NCBI GenBank assembly: GCA_003514385.1
Contig: DOQR01000005.1
Span: forward strand, 62,001 to 126,000
DNA from: Oscillospiraceae bacterium
GTDB lineage: Bacteria; Bacillota; Clostridia; Oscillospirales; Acutalibacteraceae
Length of the DNA: 64,000 nt
Direction of reading: 5' to 3'
Of this stretch, positions 49,489 through 58,046 are shown piece by piece (position 1 is the first letter of the stretch; each line of letters starts with the position of its first letter). A program made the translations under genes and the position numbers. The notes under the pieces are model-generated. The model did not search any database and was not told the DNA's origin. It worked only from the letters and a program-made list of their open reading frames with translations.

Positions 49489-51159
49489 ATGATACCAACC
49501 GAAAGCTACAACTGCTACGAGTATTTCAAGAACAACACTGCAGCGTTCGGCGACTATGATGCCGCGATTCATTTCGGTCACAGGATTAAGCGTTCCGCTC
49601 TGCTTTCCGATATCGACCGTCTCGCGGCGTATTTCAAGAGCGCGGGGCTTCGGCGCGGTGATGTGTACACCGTGTTCCTGCCGACCTGCGTGCAGAGCTT
49701 CGTCGCCTTTTATGCGCTCAATAAAATAGGCGTTATCGCGAATATCGTGCATCCGCTGACCCCGCCCGAGCTTCTCAAGGAGACTATGGACGCGGTCGGC
49801 TCAAAGGGCGTTATGCTCATGGATCTGCTCGCAAAGCCCTATGTTGATATGCTCAATTTCCACAATGTCCCGTGCGTTGTGTGCTCGAATTCCGATTATG
49901 TTTCGCCTGCGGCTCATCCGGCTTTCCGCGGCTATGAGTTGTTCGCGGCGCACGCGTCGTCGGGCATAAAAAATGCGCTGAGCTACCGCGCGGCGATCCA
50001 TCGCTGCCCGCCCTCGGACGGAGTCCACGATAACGGCTCGGATATTGCCGTCTATCTTCACGGCGGCGGAACGACGGGAAAGAGCAAGACCATAAAGCTC
50101 TCTTCAAAGGCGCTCAACGAGCTTGCCTATAAGACGGGAAAGGTCGAGCATCACAACACCCCCGGCGTCGAGTGCTCGATGATAGTCCTGCCGCTCTTCC
50201 ATGCGTTCGGTCTTGGCGTGTCGATGCATTTCAGCATGTGCGAAGGCTTTTGCTGTATCCCTGTCGCACGCTTCAAGCCGCGCAAGGCAAACGAGCTTAT
50301 GCGCGAATATAAAGTTTCGTTCATAGTCGGCGTGCCGAATATGTATAAGAAGATGTTCGAGCAGAAGAACTTCGAGGGCAAGCATCTGCGGAATCTCGAG
50401 CTGCTCTTCAGCGGCGGCGATATCGTGACCGAGCAGTTCCTTGATATGTTTAACTCGACTATAGCCAAATGGGGCGGCAAGGGCAGACTCTTCCGCGGCT
50501 ACGGACTTACCGAAGTCAGCTCCGTCTGCTGCGCGAATACATATGCCGATTTCAAGCGCAATTCCGTCGGCAAGCCGTTTTATGATATGCGCGTCGAGAT
50601 ATGGGATAAGGACAAAAAACGCCTGCCTGCAAACACCGTCGGCGAGATAGCCGTCTCCGGCTCGACTCTTATGGAGGGCTACCTTAACGAGCCGACAAGC
50701 GGAGTCTATACCGACGACAGCGGCGTGCGCTGGGTGCTCACGGGCGACCTCGGCTATATCGATGAGGACGGTTTCCTGTTCTTCACCGGCCGCAAAAAGA
50801 GACTTATTATCATCTCGGGCTATAACGTCTATCCGTCCGATATCGAGGAAAAGGTCATCGGCGTCGCCGGGATAACCGAGGCTTGCGCCGTTCAGGGTTA
50901 TATCGAGGCGAAGCCGATAGTCAAGCTCTATGTCGCGCTCGACAGCGAGCCGGAGAACAAGAAGAAAAAGATTGAAGAAATAAATGAATTCTGCAGCGAA
51001 AATCTGCCGCGCTTCTCGCGCCCGACAAAGATCATCATTCTTGACGCTCTGCCGCGCACCCGGATGGGCAAGGTCGATTTCATGAAGCTCTGCGACCCCG
51101 CGCCGACCGAAAAACGCCGCGAGCGCGAAAAGGCTGAAAAGCAGGAAGCGAAGCAGTAA
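49489..51159 (+). CDS. AMP-binding acyl-CoA/acyl synthetase family protein
   Basis: 556 residues, class I adenylate-forming enzyme. Motifs in order: the phosphate loop YLHGGGTTGKSKTIKLS (about 190-206), LFRGYGLTEVSSV (about 338-350), the hinge-region TGDLGYIDEDGFLFFTG, RKKRLIIISGYNVYPSDIE and the C-terminal PRTRMGKVDF with the catalytic lysine. It activates a carboxylate as an acyl-AMP and usually transfers it to CoA; the acid is unknown. No carrier domain. The ATG at 49489 is used because the upstream candidates lie within the promoter. Confidence 0.88.
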   Translation: MIPTESYNCYEYFKNNTAAFGDYDAAIHFGHRIKRSALLSDIDRLAAYFKSAGLRRGDVYTVFLPTCVQSFVAFYALNKIGVIANIVHPLTPPELLKETMDAVGSKGVMLMDLLAKPYVDMLNFHNVPCVVCSNSDYVSPAAHPAFRGYELFAAHASSGIKNALSYRAAIHRCPPSDGVHDNGSDIAVYLHGGGTTGKSKTIKLSSKALNELAYKTGKVEHHNTPGVECSMIVLPLFHAFGLGVSMHFSMCEGFCCIPVARFKPRKANELMREYKVSFIVGVPNMYKKMFEQKNFEGKHLRNLELLFSGGDIVTEQFLDMFNSTIAKWGGKGRLFRGYGLTEVSSVCCANTYADFKRNSVGKPFYDMRVEIWDKDKKRLPANTVGEIAVSGSTLMEGYLNEPTSGVYTDDSGVRWVLTGDLGYIDEDGFLFFTGRKKRLIIISGYNVYPSDIEEKVIGVAGITEACAVQGYIEAKPIVKLYVALDSEPENKKKKIEEINEFCSENLPRFSRPTKIIILDALPRTRMGKVDFMKLCDPAPTEKRREREKAEKQEAKQ

Positions 51160-51181
51160 ACCGCACGAAAAAACATATACT

Positions 51182-51220
51182 AAAGACCGATCTGTATGCC
51201 TTGCAGAACGGTCTTTTTTT
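51182..51220 (+). terminator. Terminator after the synthetase gene
   Basis: AAAGACCG and CGGTCTTT plus inner TCTG/CAGA, followed by TTTTTC. Confidence 0.85.
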
Positions 51221-51238
51221 CTTTTTACGATAGCGGAT

Positions 51239-51267
51239 TTGACTTTTGGCGGCGTTTTGCATATAAT
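51239..51267 (+). promoter_or_regulatory. Promoter of glmS
   Basis: TTGACT, 17-bp spacer, TATAAT. The transcript would start near 51275, giving a leader of about 270 bases that includes the ribozyme. Confidence 0.85.
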
Positions 51268-51355
51268 AAGACTGCATTTGCGTTTCAGTGCCGTTTGTGT
51301 AATATTGAGAAAGGAAATTTGTCAAACCGTTTTAAAATTTTTCGGTTATAAAAAT

Positions 51356-51510
51356 AGCGCCGGGTCTGCAAGCACTGAAGGCTGCGAGCCTTTGCAGATG
51401 ACGAGGAAGAAGTCATCGAAATTTTCGGCGGATGCTTCTTGCCCCATAAGTGCGGGGGACACAGGCTCTCTTATGAAACAGCGCGGCGACGCGCAGACAG
51501 AGGGGAGAGC
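51356..51510 (+). ncRNA. glmS ribozyme (glucosamine-6-phosphate riboswitch)
   Basis: The core matches the family: AGCGCC at the cleavage end (cut between A51356 and G51357), GACGAGGAAGAAGTCATCG, AATTTTCGGCGGATGCTTC, and the 3' P4 helix GCTCTC...GAGAGC (ending at about 51510). Glucosamine-6-phosphate acts as cofactor for self-cleavage of the glmS mRNA, which then is degraded, giving feedback on amino-sugar synthesis. It lies directly upstream of glmS. The remaining 35 bases to the ATG hold the AAAGG ribosome site. Confidence 0.95.
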
Positions 51511-51545
51511 AATGCACAAATATTTTTGTAAAGGAAAAACAGAAT

Positions 51546-53372
51546 ATGTGTGGAATTGTTGGTTACGTTGGAGATAACAGTGCGTCTCCGATATTGATCG
51601 ATGGTTTGAAGAAGCTGGAGTACAGGGGTTACGATTCGGCGGGCATCGCCGTATGCCGAAACGGGAAGATAACCACTGTCAAGACGAAGGGCAGGATAAG
51701 CGACCTTCAGCAGAAGCTCGACGAAGTCGGCACCCCGCAGGGGAGCGTCGGCATAGGTCATACCCGCTGGGCGACCCATGGCGCGCCGACCGATGCAAAC
51801 GCCCATCCTCATTCGGGTTCGAGCGGGCGCGTCACCCTCGTCCATAACGGCATCATCGAAAACTATCTTGAACTCAAAGCCGAGCTTGAAAAGCAGGGCA
51901 GGCAGTTCAAGTCGCAGACCGACACGGAGGTTCTCGCTCAGCTTTTCGACAGCCTCTATGACGGAAATCCGCTTGAGACCATGCTGAAAGTTATAAAGCG
52001 CGTTCGCGGCTCTTATGCCGTCGCGGTGCTGATGAGCGATCATCCGGATGAGATACTTGCCGCCAAAAAAGACAGCCCGCTGATAGTCGGCATCGGCAGC
52101 GGGGAGAACTATCTCGCTTCCGATATTCCGGCTCTGCTCAAATATACACGCGACTGCGCCGTCATGCAGGACGGCGAGATTGCAATAGTCGGCAAAACTT
52201 CGGTTGGATTTTTCGATTCCGACGGCAAGCCGATAGACAAAAAATTAATGCATATAACCTGGGATGCGGACAGCGCCGAAAAGGGCGGCTACAAGCATTT
52301 CATGAAAAAAGAAATAGCCGAGCAGCCGAAAGCAGTGCGCGACACGCTCGGCGGCAGAATAGTTGATGGAAGAGTCAATCTTCCGGAGCTCACCCTCAGC
52401 GACGAGCAGATAAAAAATATCGGCGTCGTTCATATCGTCGCCTGCGGCAGCGCGTGGCATGTCGGAATGACCGCCAAATATCTGATAGAGCGCTCGGCGG
52501 GGATACTCTGCGAGTGCGACCTCGCGAGCGAATTCCGCTACAGACACCCCGTTGTCCGAGATAACGATCTTTGTGTTGTTATCAGCCAGTCGGGCGAAAC
52601 GGCGGACACCTTGGCGGCGCTCCGCGAAGCGAAGAACAGGGGCGCGCACACTGTTTCAATAGTCAATGTCGTCGAGAGCACGATTGCCAGAGAGAGCGAC
52701 GATGTTATATACACCATGGCGGGGCCCGAGATAGCCGTCGCCACAACAAAGGCGTTTTCGGCTCAGCTCGCCGCCGTCTATCTGCTTGCCCTGCGTCTTT
52801 CAAGGGCGGTCGGCAGGCTCGATGAATCGGAAGAAAAGCGGCATTGCGAAGCGCTGCTCCGCCTGCCCGAGCAGATTGAACAGATACTCAAAAATGAAGA
52901 GCTGTTCAAGCCCGTCGCAGAGCGGTTCTCAAAGGCTTCGAGCATATTTTTCATCGGGCGCGGGCTTGATTATTCAATTTCGCTCGAGGGCTCATTGAAG
53001 CTCAAGGAGATATCCTATATCAAGTCCGAGGCATACGCCGCCGGCGAACTCAAGCATGGCACGATATCGCTTATCGAGCCGGGAACTCCCGTGTTCGCCG
53101 TTGCAACCCAGCCCGATCTCTTTGAAAAGACCCTCGGCAATATCCGTGAGGTCAAGAGCCGCGGCGCATATGTTGCGGCGCTCGTCGGTGAGGACTGCGA
53201 GAATGCAGGCGAGTTTTCGGATGTCGCCATAAAGGTGCCGATGACTCTGCCCGAATATATGCCCTCGCTCAATGTCGTTCCGCTCCAGCTCATAGCCTAT
53301 TTCACGGCGGTCGGGCGTGGATGCGATGTCGATAAACCGCGAAATCTTGCGAAGAGCGTAACAGTCGAATAA
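51546..53372 (+). CDS. glmS: Glutamine-fructose-6-phosphate aminotransferase (isomerizing)
   Basis: 608 residues, standard length. The N-terminal glutaminase starts MCGIVGYVGD, so Cys2 becomes the nucleophile after Met removal; HTRWATHGAPTDANAHPH and HNGIIENY are glutaminase motifs. Two SIS domains (about 285-430 and 455-600) bind the sugar, with CGSAWHVGM and SQSGETADTLAAL in the first, and the C-terminus ends in LAKSVTVE as expected. It makes glucosamine-6-phosphate for peptidoglycan, and is controlled by the ribozyme upstream. Confidence 0.98.
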   Translation: MCGIVGYVGDNSASPILIDGLKKLEYRGYDSAGIAVCRNGKITTVKTKGRISDLQQKLDEVGTPQGSVGIGHTRWATHGAPTDANAHPHSGSSGRVTLVHNGIIENYLELKAELEKQGRQFKSQTDTEVLAQLFDSLYDGNPLETMLKVIKRVRGSYAVAVLMSDHPDEILAAKKDSPLIVGIGSGENYLASDIPALLKYTRDCAVMQDGEIAIVGKTSVGFFDSDGKPIDKKLMHITWDADSAEKGGYKHFMKKEIAEQPKAVRDTLGGRIVDGRVNLPELTLSDEQIKNIGVVHIVACGSAWHVGMTAKYLIERSAGILCECDLASEFRYRHPVVRDNDLCVVISQSGETADTLAALREAKNRGAHTVSIVNVVESTIARESDDVIYTMAGPEIAVATTKAFSAQLAAVYLLALRLSRAVGRLDESEEKRHCEALLRLPEQIEQILKNEELFKPVAERFSKASSIFFIGRGLDYSISLEGSLKLKEISYIKSEAYAAGELKHGTISLIEPGTPVFAVATQPDLFEKTLGNIREVKSRGAYVAALVGEDCENAGEFSDVAIKVPMTLPEYMPSLNVVPLQLIAYFTAVGRGCDVDKPRNLAKSVTVE

Positions 53373-53376
53373 ATAT

Positions 53377-53416
53377 AAAAATCCGCAGCGAAGAAAAATT
53401 TGCTGCGGATTTTTTG
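53377..53416 (+). terminator. Terminator of glmS
   Basis: AAAAATCCGCAGC and GCTGCGGATTTTT, a 13-bp perfect stem with a 12-base loop. Confidence 0.92.
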
Positions 53417-53428
53417 CCTTATAAGTTT

Positions 53429-53442
53429 ACTTCGCGCGAAGT
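53429..53442. promoter_or_regulatory. Operator-like palindrome upstream of GH29
   Basis: ACTTCGCGCGAAGT is a perfect 14-bp palindrome with a central CG, as in LacI-family operators. A second inverted repeat, ATACAT-C-ATGTAT, follows at 53458-53470, 24 bp before the start codon. No regulator gene is adjacent. Confidence 0.55.
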
Positions 53443-53494
53443 TTATGTTATCTTTATATACATCATGTATCATATATCCGAAAGGAAAGCAGAT

Positions 53495-54916
53495 ATGAAG
53501 AAGAATGACGATTACATAAAGCGCGCGGCGGCGGTCGTGCCGAGCGAGCGCCAGCTCAAGTGGCATGAGCTCGAGTTCTACGCCTTTATTCACTTCGGCA
53601 TGAACACATTCACAAACTCCGAATGGGGCAACGGCAACGACGACCCGGTGCTCTTCAATCCCGAGAAGCTCAACGCGAATCAGTGGGCGGCGGCAGTCCG
53701 TGCGGCGGGCATGAAAGCGATTATCCTGACCTGCAAGCACCATGACGGCTTCTGCCTGTGGCCGAGCGAGTATACGGATTACAGCGTCAAAAAGAGCAAA
53801 TGGAAAGACGGACAGGGCGATGTCGTGCGCGAATGTGCCGAAGCGTGCAAAAAATTCGGTCTCAAGTTCGGCGTCTATCTTTCACCGTGGGACAGGCACG
53901 ATCCCCGCTACGGCGAGGGCGAGGCGTATAATAAATATTTCAAGAATCAGCTGCGCGAGCTGCTGACTAACTACGGCGATATATTCTGCGTCTGGTTTGA
54001 CGGCGCGTGCGGTGAGGGCAAGAACGGACGCAAGCAGGAGTATGACTGGCAGGGCTACTACGAGCTTATCCGCGAGTGTCAGCCCGAGGCGGTCATTTCC
54101 GTCACGGGTCCAGATGTCCGCTGGTGCGGAAACGAGGCGGGAGTCTGCCGCAAGAGCGAGTGGAATGTCGTGCCGTATTATTACAGCAATCAGGAGCTGA
54201 TAGCTGCCGCGTCTCAGCAGACCGCGGAGAAGCCGCCGAAGAGGATAAGCGCTACCACGCTCGACCTCGGCAGCCGCAAGGCTATAAAAAATGTGTCGAA
54301 GCTCATCTGGTATCCCGCAGAGGTCGATGTCTCGATAAGAAAAGGCTGGTTCTATCATCTCAACGAGGACTATGAGGTAAAGCCCCTGTCGAAGCTTATG
54401 GAGATTTATTATAACTCTGTCGGCGCGAATGCGAGCTTGCTGCTCAATATCCCGCCGAACAAGGACGGTCTGTTTGCCCAGCGCGATGTCGAGACCCTGC
54501 TCGCCATGGGCGCGCAGCTTCAGATAGACTTCAACGAGGATCTGGCGGACGATTCGATAATGACCGATTCCTGCCACCTCGATGAGGAGCACCGCGGTCA
54601 GATGGCTCTGACACACACCACCGACGAGTATTGGCACTCGGGCTTCGATCCCGACCATGCTACCCTGACGCTCGACCTCGGCGACGATTACGATATCGAC
54701 AAGATTGTGCTCTCCGAGCATATCGCGACAGGTCAGCAGATAGAAAAATTCTCGCTCTACGGTCAGATAAACGGCAAGTGGAAAAAGATATTTGCCGGCA
54801 CCGTTATCGGCTCGAAGCGCATCTGCCGCTTTGCAGAAACGAGAATGCAGTATATAAAGCTCGTTATCGAAGAGACCCGCTGCTTTGCGACTATCGCAAG
54901 ATTCGAGGCATATTAA
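53495..54916 (+). CDS. GH29 alpha-L-fucosidase
   Basis: 473 residues. The family motifs are FGMNTFTNSEWGNGNDD, KHHDGFCLWPS and the nucleophile Asp169 in IFCVWFDGACGEG. The last about 110 residues form a beta-sandwich like an F5/8-type C (discoidin) module (LTLDLGDDYDIDKIVL, MQYIKLVIEETRCF). GH29 enzymes retain and release alpha-1,3/1,4/1,6-fucose, complementary to the inverting GH95 enzyme at 5.3-7.6 kb. No signal peptide, so cytoplasmic. ATG 53495 has GAAAGGAAAG upstream; it is monocistronic. Confidence 0.92.
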   Translation: MKKNDDYIKRAAAVVPSERQLKWHELEFYAFIHFGMNTFTNSEWGNGNDDPVLFNPEKLNANQWAAAVRAAGMKAIILTCKHHDGFCLWPSEYTDYSVKKSKWKDGQGDVVRECAEACKKFGLKFGVYLSPWDRHDPRYGEGEAYNKYFKNQLRELLTNYGDIFCVWFDGACGEGKNGRKQEYDWQGYYELIRECQPEAVISVTGPDVRWCGNEAGVCRKSEWNVVPYYYSNQELIAAASQQTAEKPPKRISATTLDLGSRKAIKNVSKLIWYPAEVDVSIRKGWFYHLNEDYEVKPLSKLMEIYYNSVGANASLLLNIPPNKDGLFAQRDVETLLAMGAQLQIDFNEDLADDSIMTDSCHLDEEHRGQMALTHTTDEYWHSGFDPDHATLTLDLGDDYDIDKIVLSEHIATGQQIEKFSLYGQINGKWKKIFAGTVIGSKRICRFAETRMQYIKLVIEETRCFATIARFEAY

Positions 54917-54929
54917 AAGACATAACAAA

Positions 54930-54968
54930 ACCGTCCCGCGGCAAAAGCTTCGGGACGGTCGATTTTTT
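54930..54968 (+). terminator. Terminator of GH29
   Basis: ACCGTCCCG and CGGGACGGT over a 12-base loop, then CGATTTTTTT. Confidence 0.85.
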
Positions 54969-54972
54969 TATC

Positions 54973-56490
54973 TTACTTTTTGTTTGATTCGATCAGCTCT
55001 TTTATGAGCTTGTATGTGTTCTCGCCGAGTCTGATTATGCTAGGTCTTGTGTCGGCTTCGGGGAGCGCTCTCGCGGGGACAAGAACTTTGTGCCCGTCGC
55101 AAGCCATGAACTGCGGAAACGCCGCGTTCGATGTGACTGTCGGCTGTCCGTCAAAGGTCAGCAGATAATATACGAAGTCGTTGTAGGCGTCGCAGAAATC
55201 GTTGTGATCCTGATATCTGACGAACCATGTCGAATCCGGGAAAGCGCAGGTGTAAGCGTCAACGAGCAGATCGCCCGAAAGATATTTGTTTGCACTGTCC
55301 GCCTTGAGAGTCTCGCCTATGGGTGCGCAAGTCGCGCCGAGCGAGCCGAACTTCGTGTCGATGAGCATATCGGTCTGGTCAACGCAGTTGTCATATACCG
55401 GGATGGGTGCTATCGCGTATCCCATGCTCACGCAGACTGCAAGACCGTTCTGCTGCTCCGCTTTGAGCCTGTCGCCGAGCCCGACCTGAACATTGTAGTG
55501 GTAGTTGTCGGTGAGCTTTGTCAGAGCCGAATATTTGTCTCCGGTGTCGGAATAGAGAGCTTTCTTCGCATTTTCATAGTATGCGTCGGGCACGAAGCTC
55601 CAGACGCCGGGCATCGTGGTTATTATCTCTGTCAGGCAGTCGTCATAGAGCGCGTCAAGATCCTCTTCAAGGATGTTGTTGACAAGGCACAGCAGCATAT
55701 CGACTATGAACGCGTCCTTGAGCACGGAGAAGAGACTGCTGACGAAATCGCCCGTCGTGTCTCCGCCGAGGAAGGTTTCTATGAACAGCTCAAATGCGTC
55801 TGCCTTGCCTTTGACGTCGAGATTCTTCGTGAAAAGATTGCCTACGAGCGTTATTCCCTGGAACGCGCCGCTCAGGAAAACGACTTTCTCTATGTTCTTT
55901 GAGCCGTAGAGCGAAATGTACGACGCCGCGACGCAGGTACCTTCGCTGTGTGCGCAGAGCACGACTTTGTCGTGGCGGGTGACTGCCTTTACTTCTTCGA
56001 TATATTTTTCAAGCTCGCGTGCGCTTTCAACGGGGTCGAGTCTCCAGTCGTAGCCGAAGATGTAGCGCCCGCCGTCATTTTCGCCCTGATACTGACCGTG
56101 GATATCCCTCTTGTGAATATCCGTGTCGGTCGGCGTCTGATAGGATCTTGCCGATATCTTCGCCGTGCCGTCCGTGTTGCACATCATGTTTCCCATGAGC
56201 TTGAACATAGCCCTTGAGAGCAGCGTGCGGAACAGCTCATGCTCGCCTGCGGCAAGAGCCGCGAATGCGCCGGCAAGGCTCGGAATGGCGCTGACTATCT
56301 CAACGGCGCCCATCGGGAAAACAGCGCTCTGTGTGCCGTCGCCGTTGTCGTGATAGAGCTCGGTGCCGAAGCCGTTGACCATAACGACGGGCGGCGTGTC
56401 GCAGCTGCACTGTGCGCTGTCCGCAAATGCGCCTGCGGGCAGCATGATGAGCATAATTGCCGCAAGAATGAATGATACCGCTTTTTTCAT
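54973..56490 (-). CDS. Secreted LCAT-like lipase/acyltransferase
   Basis: 505 residues with a signal peptide (MKKAVSFILAAIMLIMLPAG, cleavage near AFA). PVVMVNGFGTELYHD is the oxyanion-side strand, and FGYDWRLDP is typical of the lecithin:cholesterol acyltransferase-like family. The nucleophile elbow is CAHSEGT (Ser in HSEG, about 183); the later GDLLVDAY and CDGHKVLVP are the probable acid and histidine sites. It should act outside the cell on lipids. It is the third gene of a minus operon after the Nudix and multidrug-type genes (26 bp gap), an odd company. A second lipase-like gene lies at the start of the window. Confidence 0.82.
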   Translation of the reverse strand: MKKAVSFILAAIMLIMLPAGAFADSAQCSCDTPPVVMVNGFGTELYHDNGDGTQSAVFPMGAVEIVSAIPSLAGAFAALAAGEHELFRTLLSRAMFKLMGNMMCNTDGTAKISARSYQTPTDTDIHKRDIHGQYQGENDGGRYIFGYDWRLDPVESARELEKYIEEVKAVTRHDKVVLCAHSEGTCVAASYISLYGSKNIEKVVFLSGAFQGITLVGNLFTKNLDVKGKADAFELFIETFLGGDTTGDFVSSLFSVLKDAFIVDMLLCLVNNILEEDLDALYDDCLTEIITTMPGVWSFVPDAYYENAKKALYSDTGDKYSALTKLTDNYHYNVQVGLGDRLKAEQQNGLAVCVSMGYAIAPIPVYDNCVDQTDMLIDTKFGSLGATCAPIGETLKADSANKYLSGDLLVDAYTCAFPDSTWFVRYQDHNDFCDAYNDFVYYLLTFDGQPTVTSNAAFPQFMACDGHKVLVPARALPEADTRPSIIRLGENTYKLIKELIESNKK

Positions 56491-56516
56491 GTTTGCTCCT
56501 CCTTATATGCCGAACA

Positions 56517-57020
56517 TTAAAATCCGAAGAAAGAGGGCACAAGGTAGGTGATGACGGACATGATTATTCCCGCAATAAGAATGCCGAGGGCGATTATCGG
56601 GAAGGATTTCTTTATCCTCATGTCGGTCAGGGCAGCTATCAGTGCTCCGGTCCAACCGCCCGTTCCGGGCAGGGGAATGGCAACGAATAAAAGCAGACCC
56701 CAGTCGCGCCAGCGTTTGACTTTTTCGCTGTTGCGCATTGAGCGTATCTCAAGCTTTTCGATGATCTTTGAAAAGACCGGCTTGTCGCGCAGAAATTGGA
56801 ATATCTTGCGTATGAAAAGCAGGATGAACGGGATCGGCAGGATGTTGCCGAGATAGCATATGGCGAACGCACGCCAAAAATCAACGTGCAGCAGCTTCGC
56901 CGCTATCATGCCGCCGCGCAGCTCGAGAACCGGTAGCAGCGATACGATAAAGATTATCAGTTCGTTAGGAATCTTGTTCTGAAAAAAGTCGACGAGACCC
57001 TGAGCGAATTCTTGAGTCAT
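56517..57020 (-). CDS. Small multidrug export-type membrane protein (COG2426)
   Basis: 167 residues with about four membrane helices. LPVLELRGGMIAAKLL and LLLFVAIPLPGTGGWTGALIAAL are the diagnostic blocks of the small multidrug export family (PF06695), related to DedA. Its real substrate is unclear in most species. AAAGGAAAAG precedes the ATG; 26 bp separate it from the lipase, 35 bp from the Nudix gene. It likely belongs to the same transcript as both. Confidence 0.87.
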   Translation of the reverse strand: MTQEFAQGLVDFFQNKIPNELIIFIVSLLPVLELRGGMIAAKLLHVDFWRAFAICYLGNILPIPFILLFIRKIFQFLRDKPVFSKIIEKLEIRSMRNSEKVKRWRDWGLLLFVAIPLPGTGGWTGALIAALTDMRIKKSFPIIALGILIAGIIMSVITYLVPSFFGF

Positions 57021-57055
57021 GTTCTTTTCCTTTCTTTTTCGGCGTTTTTGCGCCG

Positions 57056-57802
57056 TCAGTCATCTGTTTCAAAAATTCCGTGCTTGTCCATAAAACGACG
57101 TGCGCTCTTCAAAATTGCCTTGTCGTTTTCAAATTTCAGCGTTTCGAGCGCTTTGTCGAAGCCGAGCCAGATATAGTCGTCTATCTCTTCGCGCTGAATT
57201 ATCGTCTCTGTGTCTTCGGTCTTTGCCAAAAAGATGGTTACGCTCTTTTCGACCTTGCCCTGAATCGTGTAGTCGGATTTTGCGGTGAAGTCCGGAATGA
57301 TGTCGATGTGTATCCCGGTCTCTTCAAGAACCTCGCGCCGTGCAGTCTGCTCGGGCGTTTCGCCGCGCTCCATGTGACCTTTGGGAAATCCCCAGTGGGC
57401 ACTGCGGCTGTTCTTGATAAGAAGAAGTCTAATCTCGCCGTTTATTCTGCGGCATACGACGGCTCCGCAAGAGCGCTCATAGAGACACTCGAGGCGGTAT
57501 GTGCCCTCGGGCTCCGCAAAGGCGAGCGCATCGGCTATCTGATAGCCGATAAAACGCATGTTTTTCGGCGCAACGACAAGTATGCCCTTGCGCTCTCCCT
57601 CTCTGTATAACACGGCAATTGCGCGCCCGTCAAAGTGCCTGACGGGATGATGAACGCCCATGATATAGGCGCCTGCGAAGCGGTTGTCAAACTGCCGCCT
57701 GCCTTCAAGAGAGCCGAAATTGAGAGAGTATCTGTATCCGTACTGACGGTTCAGGGAGCCGACCGGGTTTGTTATTCTGACTCTGACAAATTTACCTAAC
57801 AA
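57056..57802 (-). CDS. Nudix hydrolase with PPase-like N-terminal domain
   Basis: 248 residues. The C-terminal half has the perfect Nudix box GHMERGETPEQTARREVLEE (about 152-171) preceded by HWGFPKG. The N-terminal about 105 residues (FVRVRITNPVGSLNR, AYIMGVHHPVRHFDGRAIAVLY, GILVVAPKNMRFIG) resemble a divergent inorganic pyrophosphatase domain found in Clostridia. A Nudix enzyme that releases PPi or Pi fused to a PPase-like domain may pull its reaction forward, or the domain may be only structural. The start is TTG with GGAGGG upstream. Confidence 0.82.
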   Translation of the reverse strand: MLGKFVRVRITNPVGSLNRQYGYRYSLNFGSLEGRRQFDNRFAGAYIMGVHHPVRHFDGRAIAVLYREGERKGILVVAPKNMRFIGYQIADALAFAEPEGTYRLECLYERSCGAVVCRRINGEIRLLLIKNSRSAHWGFPKGHMERGETPEQTARREVLEETGIHIDIIPDFTAKSDYTIQGKVEKSVTIFLAKTEDTETIIQREEIDDYIWLGFDKALETLKFENDKAILKSARRFMDKHGIFETDD

Positions 57803-57875
57803 AGGTCATGCCCTCCCTATATTCGGCGAGAATTGCACGGTTTGCAAACTCCCCGATTTTGAATTTATGTTATCT

Positions 57876-57904
57876 ATTATACTTATTCTGCCGCCCAATT
57901 GCAA
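57876..57904 (-). promoter_or_regulatory. Promoter of the Nudix-export-lipase operon
   Basis: Minus strand: TTGCAA, 17-bp spacer, TATAAT, about 73 bp before the TTG start. Confidence 0.75.
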
Positions 57905-57954
57905 TAGCGTCGATATAATTTTGGAAAATAGCGCCCCCTCGCTGTGCTGACACC

Positions 57955-57983
57955 TTGTTAAATTTGTCGATATGTGATAAAAT
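57955..57983 (+). promoter_or_regulatory. Promoter of the two-component operon
   Basis: TTGTTA, 17-bp spacer, TAAAAT, 64 bp before the response-regulator start. Confidence 0.7.
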
Positions 57984-58046
57984 CAGTAATAATTGATTTT
58001 TTGTCCCGGGCGCGCAGAGATGCATGACCCGGAAGGAGGGTAACTT

